Shown here: piece after piece, positions 1 through 6,702 of the stretch
How positions within the stretch are numbered: the stretch's first letter is position 1
How the letters are laid out: the number at the start of each line of letters is the position of its first letter
Assembly (NCBI GenBank): GCA_002367335.1
Contig: DFBI01000098.1
Span: 1 to 13,930, forward strand
DNA length: 13,930 bases
Source: Syntrophaceae bacterium UBA3084
GTDB lineage: Bacteria; Desulfobacterota; Syntrophia; Syntrophales; UBA6807
Direction of reading: 5' to 3'
The notes under the pieces: generated by a model
Databases searched by the model: none
The model's input: the letters and a program-made list of their open reading frames with translations, nothing else
Told to the model about the DNA's origin: nothing
Made by a program: the position numbers and the translations under genes

Positions 1-40
1 TCGATGTTCGATGTTCATCTTGGTCCCGGCTTGTCCGGGT
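1..40. repeat. Partial intergenic repeat at the left edge
   Basis: The first 21 bases, TCGATGTTCGATGTTCATCT plus T, match the inverted form of the 'ATGAACATCGAACATCGA' block seen again near 2246, 2384 and 4863. They are followed by a small GC hairpin (CCCGG, loop CTTGT, CCGGG, about 26-40) that resembles the 'GGTTCCGGCTTTGCCG' block ending the repeat before cysS. This is probably the tail of another composite repeat cut by the window edge. No coding potential is seen in it. Confidence 0.6.
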
Positions 41-140
41 TAGGTTTTAGATTATGGTTTATCAGGTGTTCACTTTTAAACTTTAAATTTGATAAAAACG
101 GTTCACTTTTAATTCTTAAATGACAGGTCTTAGATTTTTC

Positions 141-169
141 TTGACAAACGCGTTTAAATTACATATTTT
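141..169 (+). promoter_or_regulatory. Sigma-70-like promoter for rplM-rpsI
   Basis: A perfect -35 hexamer TTGACA (141-146) is followed after 17 bases by TATTTT (164-169), a good -10 match. The expected transcript start near 176 leaves a leader of about 30 bases before rplM. The upstream DNA is AT-rich and could act as an UP element. The strength and position fit a ribosomal-protein operon. No long leader is available for an attenuator or a large autoregulatory structure. Confidence 0.75.
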
Positions 170-204
170 CCTCATTTGATTTTTCGGGGAGCTGAGATAT
201 TTTG

Positions 205-633
205 ATGAAAACATATAGTGCAAAGGAATCTGATATTAAAAGAGATTGGTATCTTGTTAATGCAGAGGGACGGGTGCTTGGAAGACTTGCCAGTGAAATC
301 GCAAGACGGTTGAGGGGTAAGCATAAAGCCATCTATACACCTCATGTTGATACGGGTGACTTCGTGGTCGTTGTAAATGCTGAAAAAGTTTCACTCACGG
401 GAAAGAAGCTTACTGACAAAATATATTATCATCATACGGGTTATCCCGGAGGGATAAAATCAGTTACGGCAGGAAAAATGCTTAAAGAAAAACCGGAGAG
501 GCTTTTATATATTGCGGTTAAAGGTATGCTGCCGAAGAACAGCCTGGGAAGAAAAATGTTAAAAAAGTTGAAGATATACAAGGGTGAGAAACATCCCCAT
601 TCAGCACAAGATCCAAGGGCATTGGAATTATAA
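205..633 (+). CDS. rplM: 50S ribosomal protein L13
   Basis: Encodes large-subunit protein L13, which binds 23S rRNA early in 50S assembly. The 142-residue product equals the usual bacterial length. Family hallmarks are visible: DWYLVNAEGRVLGRLAS near the N-terminus, YTPHVDTGDFVVVVNA, HHTGYPGGIK, and AVKGMLPKNSLGR with HPHSAQDP close to the end. The ATG at 205 is chosen over the TTG directly before it (202) because it gives the canonical start; GAG at 194-196 and GGGGAG at 186-191 are the candidate ribosome-binding sequences. It is the first gene after the promoter and lies 34 bases upstream of rpsI, the usual bacterial pairing. Confidence 0.98.
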   Translation: MKTYSAKESDIKRDWYLVNAEGRVLGRLASEIARRLRGKHKAIYTPHVDTGDFVVVVNAEKVSLTGKKLTDKIYYHHTGYPGGIKSVTAGKMLKEKPERLLYIAVKGMLPKNSLGRKMLKKLKIYKGEKHPHSAQDPRALEL

Positions 634-667
634 TCTGGTGGCTCAGCGCCACAATTTGGAGTTAGAT

Positions 668-1060
668 ATGACAGAGAGTAGATTTTATGCGACAGGTAAA
701 AGGAAAACCGCAATTGCCAGGGTATGGCTGGAAGAGGGAAATGGCAACTGGGTATTAAATGGGAGGGGTTTATCTGATTATTTCCCATCCGAGAGTTTAA
801 GAATGCTGATACAACAACCACTTTCCCTCGTTGGGAAGAAAGACATGCTCAACTTTTATATTACTGTTAAAGGTGGAGGACTGTCTGGACAGGCAGGTGC
901 TGTTAAACATGGTGTATCCAAAGCCTTGGTGGAATACGATGAGAGCTTTAGACCCATTCTCAGAAAGGCAGGTTTCATGACGAGAGATTCCAGGATAAAA
1001 GAGAGGAAGAAATACGGCCAGCCCGGTGCGAGGAAGAGGTTCCAATATTCAAAGAGGTAA
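668..1060 (+). CDS. rpsI: 30S ribosomal protein S9
   Basis: Encodes small-subunit protein S9, whose C-terminal tail reaches the P-site tRNA anticodon loop. The 130-residue product is the standard length and has the expected blocks: ATGKRKTAIARVWL near the start, VKGGGLSGQAGAVKHGVSKAL in the middle, and the basic tail RKKYGQPGARKRFQYSKR ending in the conserved Lys-Arg. The frame is open upstream to 584, inside rplM, but the ATG at 668 with GGAG at 658-661 (6-base spacing) gives the conserved N-terminus. It is co-transcribed with rplM and ends just before a hairpin terminator. Confidence 0.98.
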   Translation: MTESRFYATGKRKTAIARVWLEEGNGNWVLNGRGLSDYFPSESLRMLIQQPLSLVGKKDMLNFYITVKGGGLSGQAGAVKHGVSKALVEYDESFRPILRKAGFMTRDSRIKERKKYGQPGARKRFQYSKR

Positions 1061-1068
1061 AGATGATT

Positions 1069-1096
1069 AAAAGGGGGCTTTGCCTCCTTTTTTTAT
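1069..1096 (+). terminator. Rho-independent terminator after rpsI
   Basis: AAAAGGGGGC and GCCTCC-plus-T-run sequences pair around a TTT loop (stem about 1069-1087, with one mismatch or bulge), followed by a run of seven T. It closes the rplM-rpsI unit. The argC ribosome-binding site (AGGAG, 1100-1104) starts within a few bases of the T-run, so argC must rely on read-through or a promoter overlapping rpsI. No clear separate promoter was seen. Confidence 0.85.
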
Positions 1097-1111
1097 TTGA
1101 GGAGAAAACTT

Positions 1112-2149
1112 ATGTTAAAGATCGGTATATACGGAGCAAGCGGTTATACAGGCCAGGAACTTTTGAAAATTCTTGTTCGACATCCCGAAGCAGATGTTGT
1201 TGTTCTGACATCGAGAAAATTTAAAGGCCTCCCTGTTTCCGATATTTATCCGGCATTTAAAGATTTGACTGACCAAAAATATATCGATGCATCCCCAGAA
1301 GATGTTGCCTCTCTGTGTGATGTTATCTTTTTAGCTGTGCCCCATGGTGAGGCTATGGAGGTAGCGCCCTACTTTTTAGAGAAGGGGAAAAAAATAATTG
1401 ATCTCAGTGCGGATTATCGCTTACGTGATGTCAAAGTCTACGAGAAGTGGTATAAAAAACACACTTCATCGAATCTTATCCAAAGGGCAGTTTATGGGCT
1501 TCCCGAGCTGTACCGGAATGACATAACAGAAGCAAATCTAATAGCTAATCCGGGCTGTTATCCAACGGGAGTAATCCTTGCTCTGGCCCCGGTTTTAAAG
1601 GAAAAATATATCGATATTTCCTCGGTCATTGTTGATTCTAAATCAGGCGTGAGTGGTGCCGGGCGGGAATTATCGATTGGGTCTTTGTTTTGTGAAGCGA
1701 ATGAGGGATTTAAGGCCTATAAAATATGTACCCATCGCCACACTCCCGAAATAGAGCAGGAACTGAGCCTCCTTGCCGGATGTAATGTCACTGTATCATT
1801 TGTGCCCCATCTCATTCCAGTCAGCAGGGGAATACTCAGCACTATATACGCGACACTTCAAAGAGATATTTCTGTATCTGATCTTGTTGGACTTTATAAG
1901 AAATTTTATAGAAATGACATCTTCGTAAGAATTTATGATGAGGGAACATACCCCAATATCTCCTGTGTCAGAGGTTCCAATTATTGTGATATCGGTTTTG
2001 CCCTTGACGACAAAACGGGAAGAGTGATAATTATCGCGGCAATTGATAATCTTATGAAAGGTGCTGCGGGTCAGGCAGTACAAAACATGAACCTTATGAG
2101 TGGTTTCCCCGAAGATATGGGGCTGAATCTGGTTTCACTGTTTCCATAA
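1112..2149 (+). CDS. argC: N-acetyl-gamma-glutamyl-phosphate reductase
   Basis: Catalyses NADPH-dependent reduction of N-acetylglutamyl-5-phosphate to the semialdehyde, the third step of arginine synthesis, in the cytosol. The 345-residue length is typical. An N-terminal Rossmann motif GIYGASGYTGQELL (residues 4-17) binds NADPH. The catalytic cysteine is C149 in ANPGCYPTG, and the conserved THRHTPEI segment carries H208 and H210. The ATG at 1112 follows AGGAG with good spacing; the in-frame TTG at 1097 would sit in the terminator T-run and is rejected. argC directly after rpsI is an order I associate with some deltaproteobacteria. No other arg gene is in the window. Confidence 0.97.
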   Translation: MLKIGIYGASGYTGQELLKILVRHPEADVVVLTSRKFKGLPVSDIYPAFKDLTDQKYIDASPEDVASLCDVIFLAVPHGEAMEVAPYFLEKGKKIIDLSADYRLRDVKVYEKWYKKHTSSNLIQRAVYGLPELYRNDITEANLIANPGCYPTGVILALAPVLKEKYIDISSVIVDSKSGVSGAGRELSIGSLFCEANEGFKAYKICTHRHTPEIEQELSLLAGCNVTVSFVPHLIPVSRGILSTIYATLQRDISVSDLVGLYKKFYRNDIFVRIYDEGTYPNISCVRGSNYCDIGFALDDKTGRVIIIAAIDNLMKGAAGQAVQNMNLMSGFPEDMGLNLVSLFP

Positions 2150-2157
2150 GAAGGTAG

Positions 2158-2345
2158 ATAGAGTCTTTATTCTCAACAATTGCCTGCCTGTGCGTTGCAC
2201 GCAGACAGGCGTTTTTTGCGCAGATGTTGGTATCAGGGGTCGAAAATGAACATCGAACATCGAGCGTCCAACATCGAATGTTGAATGGGGAAAATGAAGA
2301 AACAGGAATAGAGGCTTACTGTCTGGTATCGGATGTTTTTCTATT
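2158..2345. repeat. Composite intergenic repeat, copy A, left block
   Basis: From ATAGAGTCTTTAT (2158) onward this spacer aligns with 4795-4950. Shared landmarks are GTTTTTTGCGCAGATG, a CAGGGGTCG segment, ATGAACATCGAACATCGA, CGAATGTTGAATGG, GAAAATGAAG and GTATCGGAT. Copy A has an extra 27 bp (about 2184-2210) that forms a terminator hairpin, and an extra stretch near 2300-2322. A further inverted copy of the ATGAACATCGAACATCGA block lies at 2384-2420. No gene is credible here. The short + strand frame at 2396-2581 runs through repeat sequence and is not called. Confidence 0.8.
2186..2217 (+). terminator. Intrinsic terminator after argC
   Basis: GCCTGT-GCGT (2186-2195), loop TGC, ACGC-AG-ACAGGC (2199-2210) forms a 10-bp GC-rich stem with a two-base bulge, immediately followed by GTTTTTT. 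It lies about 37 bases after the argC stop, so it plausibly ends the argC transcript. The T-run belongs to the dispersed repeat; the hairpin arm is absent from the second repeat copy. Confidence 0.8.
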
Positions 2346-2383
2346 TGATTTTAGAATAATTTGAGGAGCGAAGCGACATCATT

Positions 2384-2420
2384 ATTCGACGTTCAATGTT
2401 CGATGTTGGACGTTCATCTT
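2384..2420. repeat. Inverted copy of the ATGAACATCGAAC block
   Basis: ATTCGACGTTCAATGTTCGA and the following bases to 2420 are close to the reverse complement of 2246-2286. The two arms, about 100 bp apart, could pair as a large imperfect hairpin. The spacer between them includes GAGGAGCGAAGCGACATC. This looks like a nested palindromic intergenic repeat, not a regulatory site specific to cysS. Confidence 0.65.
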
Positions 2421-2471
2421 TAATATGCTTTCCTGCGCTCAGGCATGGAAACGAGAAACCTTTTTACCTTT

Positions 2472-2584
2472 GCGGCTTTGTCGCCTTAGAGTCCTTGTTA
2501 AATTTTCTTTTTCGTGTTTTCGTACTTTCGTGTTTTCGTGATAAAAATATATCTTGTTTGGTTCCGGCTTTGCCGCATTAAGAG
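2472..2584. repeat. Composite intergenic repeat, copy A, right block
   Basis: 2525-2584 (CTTTCGTGTTTTCGTGATAA through TTGTTTGGTTCCGGCTTTGC to AAGAGA) aligns well with 4982-5043 in copy B. The block is internally repetitive. A near-tandem TTCGTGTTTTCGT occurs at about 2511 and 2527, and a second GCGGCTTTGTCGCCTTAGAG lies at 2472-2491. It ends only about 6 bases before the cysS start codon, so the 5' leader of cysS is built from repeat sequence. Confidence 0.7.
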
Positions 2585-2590
2585 ATTGAA

Positions 2591-4111
2591 ATGGGCTTAA
2601 AGTTTTACAACACTCTCAGAAAGAAAAAGGAAGAATTTAAGCCTATTGAAGCGGGCAAGGCGAGTATGTACGTTTGCGGCATTACGGCATATGATATGTG
2701 CCACATCGGCCACGCTCGTTCTGCTGTTGTTTTCGATGTTATTTGCAAATACTTGAAGTATAAGGGTTACAATGTAATCTATGTTAAGAACTTTACCGAT
2801 GTTGATGACAAAATCATAGCGAAAGCAAATGAGGAAGATACAGACATCATTGAAATATCGGAACGATATATAAAAGAGCACAATAACGACATGGACGGGA
2901 TGGGAGTAGCCCGACCTTCAATAACACCGAAAGCGACGGAAAACATCAAGGGCATGATCCGCCATATCAGTACTCTTGTAGAAAAGGGTTTGGCTTATGT
3001 TGTTGAGGGAAATGTCTTTTTTGCTGTGGATAAATTCAAGGGATACGGAAAACTCTCAGGTAGAAATCTCGATGACATGCTGGCCGGAGCGCGTATCGAC
3101 ATTAATGAGAAAAAGAAAAACCCCCTTGATTTTATCCTTTGGAAATCTGCCAGGGAGGGGGAGCCCTGGTGGGATAGTCCCTGGGGAAGAGGACGGCCGG
3201 GTTGGCATATAGAATGCTCCGTCATGAGTCAACGTTTCCTGGGAGAGACATTTGATATCCATGGCGGAGGAATGGACCTTATCTTCCCCCATCACGAGAA
3301 TGAGATTGCCCAGGCCGAAGGAGCAACGGGTAAGCCCTTTGCAAATTATTGGATACATAACGGGTTTGTGAGAATAAACAAGGAAAAGATGTCCAAGTCC
3401 CTCGGTAACATTTTTAATTTGCGAGAAGCATTAGGCAGTTATCATCCCGAAGTATTAAGGCTTTTTATGCTGCAAAGTCATTATCGAAGTCCTGTCGATT
3501 TTTCCGATGAATCCCTTGCCGAAGCAAGAACAGGTATGGGAAGATTTTATGAAACATTTAAGAGGACAAAGGACATCCTTGCTGCCGGAATTGATTTTTC
3601 AGATATCTTACCAAAAAACCTTTCAGGAAAAGATAAAGATGTGTTTGGAAAAATAACAACGCTTCCTGATCGATTTGCAGAAGCCATGGATGATGATTTT
3701 AATACCGCCAGGGCAATAGGTTACATTTTTGATGCAACACGGTTGGTTAATGGTTATCTGGCCGGCAAGAAATTTGTCCCAACGGCGGAATCGCTTTTTG
3801 TTTTGAATTCAGCCAGGGACAATGTGAAGAAAGTCGGTAAAGTGCTGGGCCTGTTTCTCGAAGATCCTGATGAATATTTCGAAAAAGACAAAAAAAGAGA
3901 AGCTGAAAAACAGGGTTTGGACATCCAGGAAATAAATGCTTTGATCGAAGAAAGACAGAAAGCCAGGACAGCAAAAAAATGGAAGAAAGCCGACGAAATA
4001 CGGAACATCCTTGCGGAAAAAAAGGTGGTTCTCAAAGATACTGCTGATTCAACAACCTGGAAGATCGCCAATCTCGTAAAAAATCAACCTTTAGGAATCA
4101 AGAAGAAATAA
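2591..4111 (+). CDS. cysS: Cysteinyl-tRNA synthetase
   Basis: Charges tRNA-Cys with cysteine using ATP; a cytosolic class I synthetase. The 506-residue length is slightly above the common ~460-500. The ATP-binding signature HIGH is at residues 38-41 (CHIGHAR) and KMSKS at 266-270 (KEKMSKSLGN). Zinc-site residues appear as C29 in YVCGITAYD, the Cys of WHIECS, and the His/Glu of FPHHENEIAQ. The C-terminus is Lys/Glu-rich with the typical IQEINALIEERQKARTAKKW region. The ribosome-binding sequence before ATG 2591 is poor (GAGATTGA). It stands alone between two related repeats, so it is probably transcribed by itself. No frameshift or missing motif is seen. Confidence 0.98.
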   Translation: MGLKFYNTLRKKKEEFKPIEAGKASMYVCGITAYDMCHIGHARSAVVFDVICKYLKYKGYNVIYVKNFTDVDDKIIAKANEEDTDIIEISERYIKEHNNDMDGMGVARPSITPKATENIKGMIRHISTLVEKGLAYVVEGNVFFAVDKFKGYGKLSGRNLDDMLAGARIDINEKKKNPLDFILWKSAREGEPWWDSPWGRGRPGWHIECSVMSQRFLGETFDIHGGGMDLIFPHHENEIAQAEGATGKPFANYWIHNGFVRINKEKMSKSLGNIFNLREALGSYHPEVLRLFMLQSHYRSPVDFSDESLAEARTGMGRFYETFKRTKDILAAGIDFSDILPKNLSGKDKDVFGKITTLPDRFAEAMDDDFNTARAIGYIFDATRLVNGYLAGKKFVPTAESLFVLNSARDNVKKVGKVLGLFLEDPDEYFEKDKKREAEKQGLDIQEINALIEERQKARTAKKWKKADEIRNILAEKKVVLKDTADSTTWKIANLVKNQPLGIKKK

Positions 4112-4211
4112 GTTATACGGATTGCGCCGTAATGTTGTTTGTTTTCAAGGCGTGTTGAAGCGCGCATAACGAGTTATGTAAGCTTTGACACAACACAGAA
4201 AACAAGCAAAA
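4112..4211 (+). other. Long nested stem-loop after cysS
   Basis: Three successive arms pair in order around one centre: TTGTTTGTTTTC (4135-4146) with GAAAACAAGCAA (4198-4209), GTGTTGAAGC (4152-4161) with GCTTTGACAC (4182-4191), and CATAAC (4165-4170) with GTTATG (4173-4178). Counting G-U pairs, nearly every base in the arms pairs, giving a structure of about 75 bases. A smaller ACGG/CCGT hairpin precedes it at 4117-4130. There is no T-run, so it is not a classical terminator. It could be a 3'-end structure of the cysS mRNA, a small RNA, or a palindromic mobile remnant. Confidence 0.5.
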
Positions 4212-4228
4212 GGACAAGCAAGGTGTAT

Positions 4229-4307
4229 GAGTTATTTATTCTTGCTGACTTAGCAGCAAGGTAATCTGAATAAACTCTGCATTTCCCCACTTTCCTGGGA
4301 AAATTAC
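4229..4307. other. Two further hairpins in the post-cysS spacer
   Basis: CTTGCTG (4241-4247) and CAGCAAG (4254-4260) form a perfect 7-bp stem with a six-base loop, flanked by GAGTT...AACTC bases that extend it with bulges. A weaker TTTCCC/GGGAAA hairpin follows near 4283-4304. Neither carries a T-run on either strand. Together with the large stem-loop upstream they make this spacer unusually structured. Confidence 0.4.
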
Positions 4308-4330
4308 GTAATAATGTTCCTTTCTTCTGA

Positions 4331-4528
4331 TTATTTTTTGGTATCTTTTACTCTTCCTAACCAGCTTTCTTCTTTATTTATTGAAAAAAAGAAAGGGTTA
4401 CTATCTGCTTCATCTTCATCAATTGTCATATATGAGGAAAGCCACACTCCCAATAAGTACCATATATGAAACATAATTTTCAAAATCAATATATTAGTCC
4501 ATTCTAACAGCATAAATATTGTAATCAT
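4331..4528 (-). CDS. Possible small membrane protein, hypothetical
   Basis: The - strand can encode a 65-residue protein from ATG 4528, with a GTG directly before it. The first ~34 residues are strongly hydrophobic (MITIFMLLEW through YLLGVWLSSY), suggesting one or two membrane segments. They are followed by an acidic stretch, TIDEDEADSN, and a basic tail ending RVKDTKK. AGGAAAGGG lies about nine bases upstream of the start and could serve as a ribosome-binding site, unlike the other spacer frames. I recognise no family. Against it: AT-rich DNA easily makes hydrophobic frames, it is the only - strand candidate, and its 3' side runs into the structured repeats. Confidence 0.33.
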   Translation of the reverse strand: MITIFMLLEWTNILILKIMFHIWYLLGVWLSSYMTIDEDEADSNPFFFSINKEESWLGRVKDTKK

Positions 4529-4531
4529 CAC

Positions 4532-4794
4532 TTTTTCCCTTTCCTGAGCTTATTTCATTTTTGAATTGTGTATATTAATTGTGATTTTACCTGAATATAA
4601 AGCAACTTATATGCCAGAAAATCTTTCAAATCCGTTTCTCTTGTAAATTCCGCCAGTTAGTTATGAAACAGGTGGTAGCCAACAATGCTATTTTTTTGCC
4701 AGAAAAAAGATATAGTGGTATTCGTCATTTATTCGGGCTTGCTGATGGATGAATCTACATCTTTTGGAGCTTTTATTAATATGAAGAGTCTGCA
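4532..4794. other. AT-rich spacer with no gene found
   Basis: No supported coding frame, tRNA or terminator is visible. One imperfect hairpin, ATTCGTC with GATGAAT (about 4718-4754, one G-T pair), lies in the right half. The left part is AT-rich and could contain the promoter of the - strand small frame, but no convincing -35/-10 pair stands out. Confidence 0.5.
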
Positions 4795-5043
4795 ATAGAG
4801 TCTTTATCTTCAACAACTGCGTTTTTTGCGCAGATGCTTGTGACAGGGGTCGGGGATCGCAAATGAACATCGAACATCGAACGCCCAACTTCGAATGTTG
4901 AATGGTGAAAATGAAGTGTTCTAGTATCGGATCCCTTTTTGTTATTAACTACCACGAAGAACACAAAGAAACTTTTTTTATCTTCGCGCTCTTCGCGATA
5001 AAAAAGTATCTTGTTCGATTGCAACTTTGCCGCCTTAGAGAGT
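4795..5043. repeat. Composite intergenic repeat, copy B
   Basis: Second copy of the repeat found before cysS, in the same orientation. The left block 4795-4950 matches 2158-2345 and the right block 4982-5043 matches 2525-2584. It lacks the 27-bp hairpin of copy A; instead CTGCG and CGCAG flank the T-run directly (4817-4833), leaving a weak 5-bp hairpin. It is about 180 bp shorter than copy A. The two copies bracket cysS and the post-cysS spacer, about 2.6 kb apart. Confidence 0.78.
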
Positions 5044-5075
5044 AATGATATTTTCCTCCTTATCTCTCTGAAAAG

Positions 5076-5121
5076 TTCCTGTTTAAGTACTGATTGCCAT
5101 ATATTTCGATTGAAACAATCC
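5076..5121 (+). promoter_or_regulatory. Tentative promoter/operator before the beta-oxidation cluster
   Basis: TATATT (5100-5105) has a weak TTCCTG at a suitable distance upstream (5076-5081). Just downstream is the small palindrome GATTG-AAA-CAATC (5109-5121), positioned where a repressor could block initiation. The -35 match is poor and the palindrome is short, so this is only a candidate for the promoter that must lie ahead of the ligase-like gene. Confidence 0.25.
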
Positions 5122-5167
5122 ACTTGTTGTGATATGGAGTCTCGCAGCAGGTGATTTGGAGGCTTTA

Positions 5168-6631
5168 ATGGAAAATACAAGTTTAGGAAAAATGCTGGAA
5201 AATGTTAGCAGTAAATATCCGGGTAAGGTAGCTCTTCTTTACGAAGATAGACGGATTACTTATGAAGAATTGAATCAATCTGTAAATGCCATGGGCAATC
5301 GTTTAAGAGACCTGGGTGTAAAAAAAGGGGACACAGTTGCGTTGATGCTCCCGAACATACCCGAATTTGTCATATCATATTTTGCCACGGTGAAATTAGG
5401 TGCAGTTGCCGTAACTCTCAACATAGTGTCGACACCGTATGAACTGACATATCTTCTCGGTAATAGCGATTCAAAAGTATTGATAACAACCACTTCGACA
5501 GTTAACAGGTTTGAAAAGATAAAGACCGACGTTCCTTCGTGCAGGCATCTGGTCCTGACAGATAGTCCTGACGGGCAAACTTTTTTTCAGGAAGCTATCA
5601 GTACAGGACCGTCTGAATTTACCATGCCCGGAATCAATTGTGATGATCCCGCTGTAATGATTTATACCTCCGGCCTGACGGGCAAACCTCTCGGCGCTGT
5701 CCTTACACATAAGAATCTTTCTACTCAGACCTCTCTTCTCAGAGACGTTTGTGAAGGATCACAACATGACGTGGGGCTTTCAGTTATTCCCTTCTTTCAT
5801 TCATACGGCGCCGCGGCAAATATGCTTACCGTTATCGGGCTTGGCGCCACTGCGGTACTGATGGATCAATTCAGTATCGACAGTATTTTCCAGACCATAG
5901 AAAAAGAGAAGGTTAGTTATATAGCCGCTGTACCCAGATTGTTTCTTGGAATGCTTTTGCAGAAAGATGCAGATAATTATAATGTAAGCTCCCTAAGATT
6001 ATGTATTACCGGTGGTTCAGCCATGCCCCCTGAATATATTCCCATGTTTGAAAAGAGGTTTCATGTAAAGTTAGTGGAAGGATATGGTCTCACCGAAGCT
6101 TCTCCTGTCTGTTCGGTCCGCAGAATCACCATGGAGCAAAAACCGGGATCCATAGGAATCCCCATCCCGGCTGTGGAAGCTAAAGTGTTTGATGAAGGCG
6201 GCAGCGAGTTGCCGGCTGATGAAGTGGGAGAGCTTGTAATTAAAGGCGCTAATGTTATGGATGGTTATTACAAGGACAGAAAGGCAACCGCAGAGGTCAT
6301 CAAAAATGGATGGTTGCACACCGGAGATCTCGCCAGGATTGATAAAGACGGATATATCTTCCTCACTGGTCGTAAAAAACGAATGATTATCACCAGCTCT
6401 TTTAACGTTTATCCCCGGGAAGTGGAAATTGTCCTTGACATGCATCCTGCCGTGGCATCATCGAGGGTAATCGCAAAGCCCGACCTGATGAGAGGTGAAA
6501 TCGTCAAGGCCCTCATTGTCAAAAGAGACGATGCAACTGTTGACAAAAGAGAAATCATGAGGCATTGCAGGATATATCTGTCGTCGTACAAGATCCCACG
6601 GGAGATTGAATTCGTTGAAAACCTGAGTTAG
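5168..6631 (+). CDS. AMP-binding acyl-CoA ligase-like protein lacking the A10 lysine segment
   Basis: Member of the ANL (acyl-CoA synthetase) superfamily, which normally activates carboxylic acids to acyl-adenylates and then acyl-CoA. The 487-residue product starts at ATG 5168, with TTGGAGG five bases upstream; the GTG at 5129 is less likely. Intact motifs are A5 GYGLTEASPV (305-314) and A7 HTGDLARIDKDG with D387. Deviations: the A3 loop reads TSGLTGKPLG (167-176), with L170 and L175 where Thr and the conserved Lys are usual; A8 reads GRKKRMIITSSFNVYPREVE, with SS for the common Gly pair; and the protein stops at PREIEFVENLS, before the usual PKTxxGK segment carrying the catalytic A10 lysine. 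Neither downstream frame restores it. First gene of the beta-oxidation cluster. It may be impaired in adenylation or specialised; substrate unknown. Confidence 0.85.
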   Translation: MENTSLGKMLENVSSKYPGKVALLYEDRRITYEELNQSVNAMGNRLRDLGVKKGDTVALMLPNIPEFVISYFATVKLGAVAVTLNIVSTPYELTYLLGNSDSKVLITTTSTVNRFEKIKTDVPSCRHLVLTDSPDGQTFFQEAISTGPSEFTMPGINCDDPAVMIYTSGLTGKPLGAVLTHKNLSTQTSLLRDVCEGSQHDVGLSVIPFFHSYGAAANMLTVIGLGATAVLMDQFSIDSIFQTIEKEKVSYIAAVPRLFLGMLLQKDADNYNVSSLRLCITGGSAMPPEYIPMFEKRFHVKLVEGYGLTEASPVCSVRRITMEQKPGSIGIPIPAVEAKVFDEGGSELPADEVGELVIKGANVMDGYYKDRKATAEVIKNGWLHTGDLARIDKDGYIFLTGRKKRMIITSSFNVYPREVEIVLDMHPAVASSRVIAKPDLMRGEIVKALIVKRDDATVDKREIMRHCRIYLSSYKIPREIEFVENLS

Positions 6632-6702
6632 CGCAGGGTTAGATGTTTTGTTTTTTGCCACACCTGCCGGAATTCCCTGAAATATTGGGAGAAAGGAACC
6701 AA

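Noticed and set aside
2246..2420. CRISPR-like or tandem repeat array in the argC-cysS spacer
   Set aside because: The repeated words are inverted pairs and scattered copies, without regular spacing, uniform direct repeats or unique spacers.
2396..2581. 61-residue + strand frame before cysS
   Set aside because: It lies entirely within palindromic intergenic repeats that recur elsewhere, has no convincing ribosome-binding site and reads as Phe/Leu/Cys-rich translation of repeat DNA.
4112..4307. Group II intron end or IS200/IS605-type element
   Set aside because: No reverse transcriptase, transposase or domain V-like motif is visible; hairpins alone are insufficient.
4112..5128. tRNA or other standard RNA gene in the post-cysS spacer
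   Set aside because: No cloverleaf with a GGTTCGA-type T-arm and matching acceptor stem was found; the visible hairpins are nested palindromes.
4776..5180. 134-residue - strand frame over copy B
   Set aside because: It spans the repeat and overlaps the start of the ligase-like gene. Its Lys/Glu/Phe-rich stretches come from AT-rich repeat sequence, and no matching frame exists in copy A.
6632..6702. Possible frameshift hiding the A10 segment of the ligase-like protein
   Set aside because: All three forward frames were read here; none contains a PKTxxGK-like sequence, so a single indel does not restore the normal C-terminus.
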